Shown here one piece after another: positions 42,328 to 51,488 of a DNA stretch of 64,000 nt. Below the pieces are notes generated by a model. It made no database searches and was not told the DNA's origin. It worked only from the letters and a program-made list of their open reading frames with translations. The stretch covers positions 1 to 64,000 of the forward strand of contig JBMONC010000052.1 in NCBI GenBank assembly GCA_049324875.1, in the 5' to 3' direction. Position 1 is the stretch's first letter, and each line of letters opens with the position of its first letter. The position numbers and the translations under genes were made by a program. The stretch is from JAWLHU01 sp049324875. GTDB lineage: Bacteria; Bacillota; Sulfobacillia; Symbiobacteriales; Symbiobacteriaceae.

Positions 42328-43382
42328 GCGCTCTTCACCTCCGTCTTCAGCCTACGGTTCCGCAGGAAGCGCCAGATGCCCTCCGCCGCCACGAAGAAGA
42401 TCACCGTGCCCTGCACGATGTAGATGATCGCCTTGGGCACCCCGGCGCTGGCCTGGATCACCGGACCGCTCCGGTCCAGGGCGCCGAAGAGCAGCGCCGC
42501 CAGCACCACGCCCACCGGGTGGGTCCGGCCCACCAGCGCCACGGCGATGCCGTCAAAGCCGTAGCCGGCGAAGGCGGTGGTCTCGAAGAAGACCCGGTTG
42601 ATGCCAAGGGTCTGGACGGCGCCCGCCATGCCGGCCAGCGCCCCCGAGAGCCCCATCGCCAGCACCACGTTGCGGGGGACCGAGATGCCGGCGTACTCCG
42701 CCGCCCCCGGTGAGAGACCCACCGCCCGGATCTCGTAGCCGGCCGGGGTCTTAAAGAGGAGCACCCAGACCACGAAGGCGGCCACCAGCGCCCACCAGAG
42801 GCCGGCGTGGAGGCGGGAGCCCGCGATCAGGTCCTGGGCGAAGGCGGCCGTGGGGTGGACCGGATTGGAGGAGGCCTGTCCCGAGCCCGCCCGCAGGAAG
42901 GCGTTGAGCATCCAGTTGCTCAGGAAGAGCGCCACGTAGTTGAGCATGATCGAGTTGATCACCTCATGCACCCCGCGGAAGGCCTTGAGCAGGCCGGCGA
43001 TGGAGGCCCAGAAGGCGCCCGCCAGGGCGCCGGCCAGCATGCCCAGGGCCGGGTGAAGCCAGCCCGGGGCGCTGATCCCGTAGCCCACCACCACCGTGGC
43101 AATCTGCGCCACCAGGTACTGCCCCTCCACGCCGATGTTGAAGAGGCCGGACCGGAACGCCAGGGAGATGGCGAGCCCCGTGAAGATCAGCGGGATGGTG
43201 GAGACCAGGGTCTCGCCGAAGCCGCGGGGAGAGCCGGCCACCGCCCGGGCGAAGGCCTGGTAGGCCACGATCGGATCCTTGCCCACCAGCAGGATGAAGA
43301 TGGTGCCCACGGCGAGGCCGACGAGGGTGGCCAGCACCGGGATCGAGACCGCCTCGGCAGCCTCCCGGAACGCCTTGCTCAT
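42324..43382 (-). CDS. Nucleoside-type ABC transporter permease (NupP-like)
   Basis: The 352-aa permease has about nine hydrophobic segments and the matching signature FRSGLFNIGVEGQYLVAQ plus GVHEVINSIMLNYVAL. ATG 43382 lies 10 nt after the ATPase stop with TAAGGA as a site; a GTG at 43415 is an alternative that would overlap the ATPase gene. Confidence 0.88.
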   Translation of the reverse strand: MSKAFREAAEAVSIPVLATLVGLAVGTIFILLVGKDPIVAYQAFARAVAGSPRGFGETLVSTIPLIFTGLAISLAFRSGLFNIGVEGQYLVAQIATVVVGYGISAPGWLHPALGMLAGALAGAFWASIAGLLKAFRGVHEVINSIMLNYVALFLSNWMLNAFLRAGSGQASSNPVHPTAAFAQDLIAGSRLHAGLWWALVAAFVVWVLLFKTPAGYEIRAVGLSPGAAEYAGISVPRNVVLAMGLSGALAGMAGAVQTLGINRVFFETTAFAGYGFDGIAVALVGRTHPVGVVLAALLFGALDRSGPVIQASAGVPKAIIYIVQGTVIFFVAAEGIWRFLRNRRLKTEVKSA

Positions 43383-43392
43383 AGCGGAGTCC

Positions 43393-44895
43393 TTAGCCAC
43401 CTGCGACACCTCCACAGGCCATCAACTGGCCCAGGTTCTCCTCGGTCGCCTCGTGCCGGGCCATCTCGGCCACCACCTGCCCCTTGTACATCACCAGAAT
43501 CCGGTCGGACAGGTTCATGATCTCGTCCAGTTCCAGGGAGACCAGCAGGACCGCCTTGCCGTTGTCCCGCTCTTCCACCAGCCGCCGGTGGATGAACTCG
43601 ATCGCGCCCACATCCAGGCCCCGGGTGGGCTGGACGGCGATCATCAAGTTGGGATTGCGCATGATCTCGCGGCCCACGATCACCTTCTGCTGGTTGCCGC
43701 CCGAGAGCGCCCGCGCCTGGTAGTCCGGCCGGGGCGGCCGGACATCGAAGGCCTGGACGATCCTCTCGGCCAGCTCCGTCATCCCGGCATAGTTCAGGAA
43801 GCCGCCCCGGGTAAACGTCCGGTGATCGCCCAGGGCGGTGTTCTCCGCCACCGAGAAGTCCAGCACCAGCCCTCGCCGCTGCCGGTCCTCCGGGATATGG
43901 CCGACGCCGGCGTCCCGGATCTCCTTGGGGGTCCGCCCGGTAAGCTCGCGGCCGTTCACCATCACCTTGCCCCCCACCGGCTTGCGCAGGCCGGTCAGGC
44001 AGGCCACCAGCTCCGACTGGCCGTTGCCGTCGACCCCGGCGATCCCCACGATCTCGCCCGCCCGCACCTGGAAGGAGACATCCCTGAGGGCGAGCAGCCC
44101 CCGGTCGTTCCTGGCCGAGAGGTTGGAGACCTCCAGCACCGGCTGCCTGGGCGCCGCCGGCTTCTTCTCCACCCGCAGCTCCACCTCGCGCCCGACCATC
44201 AGGTTGGCCAGTTCCGCCTCGGTCTGCCCCTTGGCCTCGACGGTGGCGATCTTCCGGCCCCGCCGGATGACCGTCACCCGATCGGCCAGGTGGAGCACCT
44301 CCTTCAGCTTGTGGGTGATGATGATGATCGTCCGGCCCTGGGCCACCAGCGACTTCAGGATCTGGCCGAGCTCCAGCACCTCCTGTGGGGTGAGGACGGC
44401 GGTGGGCTCGTCCAGGATCAGCAGCTCGGCGCCCCGGTAGAGCGCCTTCAGGATCTCCACCCGCTGCTGCAGGCCTACGGAGATCGACTCGATCCGGTCC
44501 TCCGGATCGACCTCCAGACCGAACTGGTGCGAGATCTCCCGCACCTTGGCATTGGCCGTCTTCATGTCCAGGGCCAGACCGCCGGGCTCCTGGCCCAGCA
44601 CGATGTTCTCGGCCACGGTGAAGACCGGCACCAGCATGAAGTGTTGGTGGACCATGCCGATACCCAGATCAATGGCGTGGCGGGGCCCCTCGATCTTCAC
44701 GGGCTTCCCCTTCCACTCAATGCTCCCCTCGTCCGGGGTGTAGAGGCCGTAGAGGATGTTCATCAGCGTCGACTTGCCGGCCCCGTTCTCCCCCAGCAGG
44801 GCATGGATCTCGCCCTTTTGGACCTCCAGGTCGATCCGGTCGTTGGCGACCAGCGACCCGAACCGCTTGGTGATTCCCGTCAGTTTTAGCAACAT
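43393..44895 (-). CDS. Nucleoside-type ABC transporter ATP-binding protein (two domains, NupO-like)
   Basis: A 500-aa protein with two fused nucleotide-binding domains. The first has Walker A GENGAGKST (35-43) and Walker B LLILDEPTAVL; the second has a divergent Walker A, GVDGNGQSE, with intact signature ALSGGNQQK. This asymmetry is normal for RbsA/NupO-type ATPases. It lies between the lipoprotein and permease genes of the same operon. Confidence 0.93.
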   Translation of the reverse strand: MLLKLTGITKRFGSLVANDRIDLEVQKGEIHALLGENGAGKSTLMNILYGLYTPDEGSIEWKGKPVKIEGPRHAIDLGIGMVHQHFMLVPVFTVAENIVLGQEPGGLALDMKTANAKVREISHQFGLEVDPEDRIESISVGLQQRVEILKALYRGAELLILDEPTAVLTPQEVLELGQILKSLVAQGRTIIIITHKLKEVLHLADRVTVIRRGRKIATVEAKGQTEAELANLMVGREVELRVEKKPAAPRQPVLEVSNLSARNDRGLLALRDVSFQVRAGEIVGIAGVDGNGQSELVACLTGLRKPVGGKVMVNGRELTGRTPKEIRDAGVGHIPEDRQRRGLVLDFSVAENTALGDHRTFTRGGFLNYAGMTELAERIVQAFDVRPPRPDYQARALSGGNQQKVIVGREIMRNPNLMIAVQPTRGLDVGAIEFIHRRLVEERDNGKAVLLVSLELDEIMNLSDRILVMYKGQVVAEMARHEATEENLGQLMACGGVAGG

Positions 44896-44905
44896 CTTTA
44901 TGAAC

Positions 44906-44933
44906 GAAGGGCGGGACCGAGGTCCCGCCCTTC
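44906..44933 (-). terminator. Intercistronic hairpin between bmpA and the ATPase gene
   Basis: A perfect 12-bp stem (GAAGGGCGGGAC / GTCCCGCCCTTC) with a 4-nt loop and no T run. Such structures usually protect the 3' end of the binding-protein part of the message and lower expression of the membrane subunits. Confidence 0.6.
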
Positions 44934-44983
44934 ATCCCCCTTTCCCATGAGCGTTGACAAGGGGCGGTCAGCCAGCTCCGCTA

Positions 44984-46057
44984 TTAGAGCGTGGGCACCG
45001 TCCAGGTCTCGAACTGCTTCATGTCGTTCGGGACCTTCACCTTGCCGCTCTTGATCGCATCGGCCCACTTGTCCACAAGCGCCTTGGTGTCCGCAGGCAT
45101 CTTGTTCCAGAGGGTCTTATCGGAGTAGCCGACACCGTTCTCCTTCAGGCCCAGGGTGATGGTCTGGCCGCCCGGGAACTTGCCTTCCATGGCCATCTTG
45201 GAGACATCGAAGACGGCGACGTCGACCCGCTTCATCATGGAGGAGATCACGTGGTCGGGGGCGAGGTGGTTCTGGTCGGAGTCGACGCCGATGGCGAAGA
45301 GGTTCTTCTCCTTGGCGGCCTCGATCACGCCCTGGCCGGTGCCGCCGGCGGCGTGGAAGAGGACGTCAGCGCCACGGCCGATGGCGGCCAGCGCATCCGA
45401 CTTGCCCTTGGCCGGATCGACGAAGGAGTCCGAGTAGATGGTGATGACCTCGATGTTGGGGTTGACCGCCTTCACGCCGGCCTTGTAGCCCGCCTCGAAG
45501 TGGTGGATCACCGGGATGTTCATGCCGCCGATGAAGGCGACCTTGTTGGTCTTGGTGGTCTTGGCGGCCATGATGCCCATCAGGAAGGAGCCCTCCTCCT
45601 CCTTGAACAGGACAGAGGCGACGTTCGGCTTCTCCGCCACGGCGTCGATGATGGCGTACTTCTGCTTCGGGTTCTGCTCAGCCACCTTGGCGATCGCCTC
45701 CTGCATCAGGAAGCCGATGCCCCAGATCAGGTCGCTGCCCTGATCCATCAGGGTGCCAAAGTTGACCTCGTACTCCTCCTGCCGCTTCGACTCGATCACG
45801 TTGATCTTGACCTTCAGCTCGGACTCCGCCCGCTTCAGGCCACGGTAGGCGGCGGCGTTGAAGGAGTCGTCGTTCAGGCCGCCCATGTCGGTGGCCATGC
45901 CCACGGTGAACGGCTTGGCCGAGGCCGGGGTCTCCTTCTTCTCCTCCTGCTTAGCCGGGGCCTGCTGCGGGGCGGTCTCTTTGGCGCCGCCACACCCGGC
46001 CAGCACAGCCAGGGTGAGGGTGACAGCGGCAAACTTGGCGAACCAGTTGCGAGCCAT
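44984..46057 (-). CDS. bmpA: BmpA/Med family nucleoside-binding lipoprotein
   Basis: The 357-aa binding protein has a signal ending LAVLAGC (lipidated Cys22) and a Lys/Glu/Ala linker. The fold begins KPFTVGMATDMGGLNDDSFNAAA, the BmpA signature, with GSFLMGIMAAKTTKTNKVAFIGG and GADVLFHAAGGTGQGVIEAA further on. ATG 46057 has GGAGGT 7 nt upstream. It heads the leftward bmpA-ATPase-permease-permease operon. Relatives bind guanosine or other purine nucleosides. Confidence 0.93.
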   Translation of the reverse strand: MARNWFAKFAAVTLTLAVLAGCGGAKETAPQQAPAKQEEKKETPASAKPFTVGMATDMGGLNDDSFNAAAYRGLKRAESELKVKINVIESKRQEEYEVNFGTLMDQGSDLIWGIGFLMQEAIAKVAEQNPKQKYAIIDAVAEKPNVASVLFKEEEGSFLMGIMAAKTTKTNKVAFIGGMNIPVIHHFEAGYKAGVKAVNPNIEVITIYSDSFVDPAKGKSDALAAIGRGADVLFHAAGGTGQGVIEAAKEKNLFAIGVDSDQNHLAPDHVISSMMKRVDVAVFDVSKMAMEGKFPGGQTITLGLKENGVGYSDKTLWNKMPADTKALVDKWADAIKSGKVKVPNDMKQFETWTVPTL

Positions 46058-46097
46058 ACCCGATACCTCCTGCAAAAATAGTACGGTCATCTTATGG

Positions 46098-46125
46098 CAC
46101 CAAACTAACTGTTACCGCACCAAAT
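46098..46125 (-). promoter_or_regulatory. Direct repeat in the bmpA promoter region
   Basis: GCACCAAA occurs at 46098-46105 and 46118-46125, exactly 20 bp apart, about two helical turns, 41 to 68 bp upstream of the bmpA start. A possible minus-strand -10, TATGAT (46129-46124), overlaps the distal copy. It may be a regulator-binding site; no regulator gene is adjacent. Confidence 0.35.
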
Positions 46126-46270
46126 CATATCATGAGGACGCCGACATTGCCAGCGCCGAACAGTATCAGAAGGGAATCTTACCTCCTCCAAAATCGGGGT
46201 GGTGCGGCAGGACGCAGGGCGGTCCGTACCGTATATGGAGCCACAGTCATGCGAGAAAGGAACGGGATCA

Positions 46271-47881
46271 ATGCACGCAGAGGTTATCTACAGAGGCGGG
46301 CCGGTCTACTCCGGCCACCTGGGCTGGAAGCCGCAGGAGGCGCTGGCTACCGCCGGGGGCCGGGTGCTGGCCATCGGGACCGAGTCCGAGGTGATGCAGC
46401 GCCGGGGGCCGCAGACCCGGGTGGTGGAGCTGGAGGGGCGGGCGCTCCTGCCCGGGCTGATCGATGCCCACCTGCACATCCTCGGCTATGCGCTGACCCT
46501 CGACTTGCTCTATGTGGCCGGCCTGCCCTCCCTGCAGGCGATGCGGGAGCGGGTGGCCGCGGAGGCGGCCCGGCGGCCGGCCGGCGAGTGGATCATCGGC
46601 CGCGGCTGGGATCAGGACCGCTGGGCAGAGCGGCGGGAGCCGACCAAAGAAGACCTTGACGCCGTCTCCCCCGATCACCCGGTCTACCTGCAGCGCAACT
46701 GCAACCATGTGGCGGTGGTCAACTCGGCGGCGCTGCGGGCCGCCGGCATCACCCGGGAGACGCCCGACCCGGAGGGGGGCAAGATCGACCGGGACCCGGT
46801 GACCGGCGAGCCCACCGGGATGCTCCGGGAGACCGCCCAGGCGCTGATCCAGCGGGTGATTCCCCAGGTGGACGGCCCGCGGCGCCGGCAGCTGTTGGAG
46901 CGGGCGATGCGGGAGGCGCTCTCCTACGGCATCACCCAGCTCCACACCGACGACTGCCGCTACGGCGGCGGACTGGAGGCGGTGCGGGAGCTCTTCACCT
47001 CCATGGTCGGCCCCGACCGGATCCCCCTGCGGATCACCCAGATGATCCTGATGGAGGATGTGGAGCGGGCCGCTGCGCAGGGGGTGAAGACCGGGGCGGG
47101 GGACGAGTGGTTCCGCTGGGGCCAGGTGAAGATCTTCGCCGACGGCTCGCTGGGCGGCCGGACCGCCGCCCTGCTGGAGCCCTACGCTGACGACCCCTCC
47201 ACCCGGGGGATCTACATCCATCCGGCGGAGGAGTTCAAGGCGCTGGTGGCCAAGGCGCACGCCCTTGGCAACCAGGTGGGGGCCCACTGCATCGGCGACG
47301 GGGGGGCCCAGCTCTTCATTGAGGCCGTGGCTGAAGCCCAGCGGAAGCATCCCCGGCCCGACGCCCGGCACCGGATGATCCACTGCCAGATCCTGAACGA
47401 GGGGCAGATGGACCGGATGGTGGAGGAGGGGATTGTCGGGGATATCCAGCCGGTCTTTCTCAAGAGCGACGGCTACTGGTTCGCCGACCGGGTGGGACCG
47501 GAGCGGGCCAGGACATCCTATGCATGGCGAAGCCTGCTGGAGAAGGGGGTGCCCCTCTGCGGCGGCTCCGACTGCCCGATCGAGCCGCTCAACATCTGGT
47601 ACGGCATCTACTGCGCCGTCACCCGGAAGGATCTGAACGGCTATCCGGAGGGCGGCTGGCAGCCCGAGCAGCGGCTGACGGTGGCCGAGGCGCTGGACAT
47701 GTACACCACCGGCGCCAGCTACTCCACCTTCGAGGAGTACTTCAAGGGGGCGCTGGCCCCGGGAATGGCGGCCGACCTGATCGTGGTCGACCGGGACCCC
47801 TTCACCTGCGACCCCGACGAGCTGAAGGATGTGCAGGTACTGCTCACGGTGGTGGGCGGCGTGGTGGCACACGAGGCCTGA
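46271..47881 (+). CDS. Amidohydrolase family protein (YtcJ-like)
   Basis: The 536-aa metal-dependent hydrolase has an N-terminal beta-sandwich (to about residue 55), the metal motif LIDAHLHILG, the conserved GRGWDQDRW and KIFADGSLGGRTAALL segments, later His in GAHCIGDGG, and the SDCPIEPLN end with the catalytic Asp. Substrates of YtcJ-type proteins are amides, N-acyl amino acids or similar. It stands alone between the nucleoside operon and a terminator. Confidence 0.88.
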   Translation: MHAEVIYRGGPVYSGHLGWKPQEALATAGGRVLAIGTESEVMQRRGPQTRVVELEGRALLPGLIDAHLHILGYALTLDLLYVAGLPSLQAMRERVAAEAARRPAGEWIIGRGWDQDRWAERREPTKEDLDAVSPDHPVYLQRNCNHVAVVNSAALRAAGITRETPDPEGGKIDRDPVTGEPTGMLRETAQALIQRVIPQVDGPRRRQLLERAMREALSYGITQLHTDDCRYGGGLEAVRELFTSMVGPDRIPLRITQMILMEDVERAAAQGVKTGAGDEWFRWGQVKIFADGSLGGRTAALLEPYADDPSTRGIYIHPAEEFKALVAKAHALGNQVGAHCIGDGGAQLFIEAVAEAQRKHPRPDARHRMIHCQILNEGQMDRMVEEGIVGDIQPVFLKSDGYWFADRVGPERARTSYAWRSLLEKGVPLCGGSDCPIEPLNIWYGIYCAVTRKDLNGYPEGGWQPEQRLTVAEALDMYTTGASYSTFEEYFKGALAPGMAADLIVVDRDPFTCDPDELKDVQVLLTVVGGVVAHEA

Positions 47882-47893
47882 CCCGCACAAAGA

Positions 47894-47930
47894 AGACCGG
47901 CCTCCCGGGTGGGGGGCCGGTCTCGATTTT
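47894..47930 (+). terminator. Rho-independent terminator after the amidohydrolase gene
   Basis: AGACCGGCC (47894-47902) pairs with GGCCGGTCT (47915-47923), then CGATTTT. Confidence 0.8.
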
Positions 47931-47987
47931 GTACGGGTACGGTCCGCTTACTCCGGCTGCCCCCTGTGAGACCGCGCCGCGAACGCC

Positions 47988-48473
47988 CTAGGCCGGGGGC
48001 AACTCCTCCATCGCCTTGCCGAAGATCTGCGGCGGCTGCACCCCGAGGTCCACGAGGTACTGCGAGATCTGGGAGCGATGGTGCACCTCGTGCTCCACCA
48101 TCAGCATAAGCAGGCGCCAGGCGCTTACCGGATGGCCGTCCAGGGTGGGGCGCTTCTCGCCCAGCAAGGCGTCAGGGGCGCTGTTCAGACGGGCCATGAC
48201 CGTGCTGTGCGCGGCCATCAGGTAGGCGAGCGCCTCCTCCTTGGTGGCGCCGAGGGAGCGGTGGTGGCCGCGGTACCCCCAGCGGCCGTCCAGTGCCGCG
48301 TTGACGAACATGAGCTCCGTGGAGGCGATGTGGCGGATCAGATCCCCCATCGTGTACTTGCCGGGGTGGGGGGAGAAGTCCATCGCCTCCGGCGGGATCG
48401 GGTCGATGAACCGGAGGGTGCGCTCCCGCACGCCCTCCCAGTACCGCGCGAAGGCGGCCGTGCCGGCGATCAT
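47988..48473 (-). CDS. DinB-like metal-binding protein
   Basis: The 161-aa four-helix-bundle protein has the family His triad: RHIASTE and VEHEVHHRSQI. Members act as thiol transferases or are uncharacterised; the name reflects DNA-damage induction in one case only. ATG 48473 is 8 nt from AGGAGGGG. It lies 38 bp after the M20 peptidase gene and is probably in the same operon. Confidence 0.85.
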   Translation of the reverse strand: MIAGTAAFARYWEGVRERTLRFIDPIPPEAMDFSPHPGKYTMGDLIRHIASTELMFVNAALDGRWGYRGHHRSLGATKEEALAYLMAAHSTVMARLNSAPDALLGEKRPTLDGHPVSAWRLLMLMVEHEVHHRSQISQYLVDLGVQPPQIFGKAMEELPPA

Positions 48474-48511
48474 CCTTCCATCCCCTCCTGCCATTCCTTC
48501 CGGCTGACCGC

Positions 48512-49888
48512 TCACATCGCCGACGCCAGCTTGTGCCAGTAGCTGTAGAGCGCCCGCATGCCGGTGTCGAAGTTCTCCAGGTGGAAGTGCTCGTTAGGGG
48601 CGTGGAAGTTCTCCTCCTCCAGGCCGAAGCCCATCAGCACCGAGGGGATCCCCAGTACCCGGCTGAAGGTGCCCACCACCGGGATGGAGCCGCCGGAGCG
48701 GATGAAGCGGGACTCCTTCCCGTAGGCCTCGGCCAGCGCCTCCATGGCCGCCCGAATCGCCGGGTGGTCGATGGGGGTGATGCAGGCGGGCGCCCCGGCC
48801 CGCCGGATCACCTCCAGCTTCACCCCGGGCGGGCAGTGGGTCCGCAGGTGGGCCTCGATGGCGTCCATCACCCGCTCGGGGTCCTGGTCAGGCACCAGCC
48901 GGCAGGTGATCTTCGCCCCGGCCTTGGCCGGGATCACCGTCTTGGTCCCCTCGCCCTGGAAGCCGCCGAAGATGCCGTTCAGCTCCAGCGTCGGCCGGGC
49001 CCAGAGCCGCTCCAGCACGGTGAAGCCGGGCTCGCCGGGCAGGGCCGAGACCTGCAGCTCCTCCTGCAGCGCCGCCTCGTCAAAGCCCAGGGCGGCGAAG
49101 GAGTCCCGCTCCTCCCGTGTCAGCTCCCGGACCTGATCGTAGAAGCCCGCCACCGCCACCCCGCCGTCGGGCCGGTAGAGGGTGGCCAGCAGCTCCACCA
49201 GGGCGCGCACGGCGTTGGGCGCCGCCCCGCCATAGATCCCCGAGTGCAGGTCCCCCTTGGCGCCGGTCACGTGGACCTCCATGTCGGCCAGCCCCCGCAG
49301 GGCGTAGGTGAGGGAGGGGACCCCGCGGGCGTAGAGGCCGGTGTCGGAGATCACCACCAGGTCGGCCCTCAGCAGCTCCTGGTGCTCGGCGACGAAGCGC
49401 TCCAGGTTGGTGGAGCCGACCTCCTCCTCGCCCTCGATCAGCAGCTTGAAGTTGACCGGCAGCCTCCCCTCCTGCTGGAGGATCGCCTCGATCACCTTCA
49501 GGTGCATGAAGACCTGCCCCTTGTCGTCGCTGGCCCCCCGGGCGTAGAGCTTGTTCTCCCGGATCGCCGGCTCAAAGGGCGGTGTGACCCAGAGGTGGAG
49601 CGGGTCGACCGGCTGCACGTCGTAGTGGCCGTAGATCAGGACGGTCGGCCGCCCCGGCTGGTCCAGCCGCTCGGCGTAGACCACCGGATGGCCGCCGGTC
49701 TCCATGATCTCCACCCGCGTCATGCCGATCCGCTTCAGCTCCCGCTCCAGCCAGCCGGCCGCCCGGCGCATCTCCTCCCGGTGGGCCGAGAGGGCGGAGA
49801 TAGAGGGGATAGTCAGGAACTCCTTCAGCTGGTTCAGGTGCTCCTCCCGGTGCTCCCGGAAGTACCGATCGCCGTTCTGCATGGGCAT
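48512..49888 (-). CDS. M20 family metallopeptidase / dipeptidase
   Basis: A 458-aa zinc peptidase. Metal ligands are visible in IYGHYDVQP, ARGASDDKGQ, the catalytic EGEEEVGS and NEHFH near the C-terminus (FHAPNEHFH); the lid domain lies between. This layout is that of carnosinase/PepV-like and CPG2-like enzymes acting on dipeptides or N-acyl amino acids. Two ATGs (49888, 49882) and a GTG are possible; the ribosome-binding site is GAGG or GGAG. It precedes the dinB-like gene. Confidence 0.9.
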   Translation of the reverse strand: MPMQNGDRYFREHREEHLNQLKEFLTIPSISALSAHREEMRRAAGWLERELKRIGMTRVEIMETGGHPVVYAERLDQPGRPTVLIYGHYDVQPVDPLHLWVTPPFEPAIRENKLYARGASDDKGQVFMHLKVIEAILQQEGRLPVNFKLLIEGEEEVGSTNLERFVAEHQELLRADLVVISDTGLYARGVPSLTYALRGLADMEVHVTGAKGDLHSGIYGGAAPNAVRALVELLATLYRPDGGVAVAGFYDQVRELTREERDSFAALGFDEAALQEELQVSALPGEPGFTVLERLWARPTLELNGIFGGFQGEGTKTVIPAKAGAKITCRLVPDQDPERVMDAIEAHLRTHCPPGVKLEVIRRAGAPACITPIDHPAIRAAMEALAEAYGKESRFIRSGGSIPVVGTFSRVLGIPSVLMGFGLEEENFHAPNEHFHLENFDTGMRALYSYWHKLASAM

Positions 49889-49943
49889 CACTCTCCATCC
49901 TCTAGCCTACCCGGAGGGTCGACGGCTGGCAAGTCCGGTTCCG

Positions 49944-50399
49944 TCAGTTCCCCGCATCCCGCCGCCGCATCCGGTAGGCCTGGTAGTCCACCGTCTTCGA
50001 CCGGGGGCCGGGGGACGGGGCCTCGCTCCGGAGGGTCTCCGGCTCCCCTCGCCGCTGGTTCAGGCGGCGCACCAGAAGCGCATCCGCAATGGCGATCAGC
50101 CACCAGGGGAAGAGGAGCCAGCCGGTCTTCAGCCCGGTCAACTGCCAGGGGCGCGGCACCGGGGATCCCCAGATGATCAGGAAGGGCCAGATCAACAGGA
50201 AGAGCGCCTTGAAGAGCTGCCCGTTCAGCAGCTGACCAAGGCCGGGGAGACAGGCGCTCAGCAGGCCCGCTGTCAGCCAGTGCACCTCGGGGAACCGGAT
50301 TCGCCACCGCCGGGCCAGCGGTCCGTAGAGCAGCCTGTCCAGCTCCCCGGCCACCAGAAGGAGCGAGGCGATCCAGATGCCAAAGAGCAGATAGGTCAC
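49944..50399 (-). CDS. Small membrane protein with CLPGLGQ motif
   Basis: The 151-aa protein has three or four hydrophobic segments and a basic C-terminal tail. The stretch CLPGLGQLLNGQLFKALFLL resembles TM2-domain proteins, in which a PG-GQ turn joins two helices. Function unknown. GTG start overlaps the previous stop by 4 bp (GTGA), which shows coupling. Confidence 0.7.
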   Translation of the reverse strand: MTYLLFGIWIASLLLVAGELDRLLYGPLARRWRIRFPEVHWLTAGLLSACLPGLGQLLNGQLFKALFLLIWPFLIIWGSPVPRPWQLTGLKTGWLLFPWWLIAIADALLVRRLNQRRGEPETLRSEAPSPGPRSKTVDYQAYRMRRRDAGN

Positions 50400-50980
50400 G
50401 GTGATCCCCCCTGCTCGTCCAGGCGCAGACCCTCTGCGATCAGGGCCCGGTCGGGGCGGATGTACCCGGCCAGAAACCGGGGGTAGCGCATGCTGATTCG
50501 GGCGTACTCGCCCCGGTAGGGCCAGTAGGTCTCATAGAGCCAGATCTCAACGGAGAGGCCGCCCACCAGCTGCTGGTCGAAGGCCGCCCGGTAGGTGGGG
50601 GCAGGCCGGTCGCCGAAGGCGGGCTCCACCCATGGCATCAGGACGGTGTAGCGCTCCTTGCCCTGCCTCAGCTGATCCTGCCGCTCCAGGATGACGCGGG
50701 TCACCTCGTTGGGCCGGGAGACCGGTACGCGCACGATCTCCATCTGTACCAGGCCGCCCCGGGTCTGACCCTTCACCAACACGTCGCCCTCCCCGGGCTC
50801 CAACCTCCATCCTTCCAGGTTCCCGGGGACAGAGACCTCGATGCCGCGCTCGGGCAGGGTGAGCCGGACCGGTTCCGGCGGCTGGTAGAGGATGTATCCG
50901 AGCCAGACGGCGACCGCGGTGAGCAGCGCCGGCCTCAGGCCAGAAAGTAGGGAAGGAATAGGCCCCAGCCTCCCATCCAT
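50396..50980 (-). CDS. Hypothetical membrane-anchored protein, 194 aa
   Basis: One N-terminal membrane helix (about residues 16-32, PALLTAVAVWLGYILYQ) is followed by an extracytoplasmic beta-rich domain with many aromatic residues (WLYETYWPYRGEYARI). I do not recognise it. There is no strong ribosome-binding site at ATG 50980. Coupling to the following membrane gene suggests a joint envelope role. Confidence 0.6.
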   Translation of the reverse strand: MDGRLGPIPSLLSGLRPALLTAVAVWLGYILYQPPEPVRLTLPERGIEVSVPGNLEGWRLEPGEGDVLVKGQTRGGLVQMEIVRVPVSRPNEVTRVILERQDQLRQGKERYTVLMPWVEPAFGDRPAPTYRAAFDQQLVGGLSVEIWLYETYWPYRGEYARISMRYPRFLAGYIRPDRALIAEGLRLDEQGGSP

Positions 50981-51100
50981 GCAGGGTGAAACTGGTTCGA
51001 ATCAAGCACTAACCGCAATGTTAGATGCAAATTACATGAGAAGCGTTCACCGGATTGGGGGTGCTGATGAATGCACAGACTATCCAGTGGGTGATGTCGC

Positions 51101-51442
51101 ATGGCCAAGGATGAGCGAACCGGCAGCGCGGGAGATGCGGTCGGCACCCCGGCGACGGCCGCCCCCGGCGAGCCACTCACGGCCCGTCTCGAGCGGTTGA
51201 CCTTCGCCATTGAAAAGATGAATCTGGCCGAGTACACCGCCCTGCTGCAGAACCCGTGGCGGCTGCTCTGGGTCAACTTCATCGCCGGCAGCGCCCGCGG
51301 GCTGGGACTCGGTTTCGGCTTTGCCGTGCTGACCGGAGCGCTCCTCTATATTCTGCGCGGTCTGATGCTGGCCAATCTCCCGGTGATCGGTGACTTGATC
51401 GCCACCATCGTCCGGCTGGTGGAGCAGAACTTGCGACCGTAA
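51101..51442 (+). CDS. DUF5665 family membrane protein
   Basis: The 113-aa protein has a hydrophilic N-terminus, then the DUF5665 pattern: KMNLAEYTALLQNPWRLLWVN, a helix GLGFGFAVLTGALLYILR and a terminal LPVIGDLIATIVRLVEQN. Function unknown; the family is common in spore formers. GGGTGAT precedes the ATG. Confidence 0.78.
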   Translation: MAKDERTGSAGDAVGTPATAAPGEPLTARLERLTFAIEKMNLAEYTALLQNPWRLLWVNFIAGSARGLGLGFGFAVLTGALLYILRGLMLANLPVIGDLIATIVRLVEQNLRP

Positions 51443-51488
51443 GATCGACATAACGCGGGCAGACTACCCCTGAGAGGGGGCAAACCGC

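Noticed and set aside
43393..44895. Second ATPase domain of the nucleoside importer as a broken gene
   Set aside because: A degenerate Walker A in one half is normal for this class of fused ATPases.
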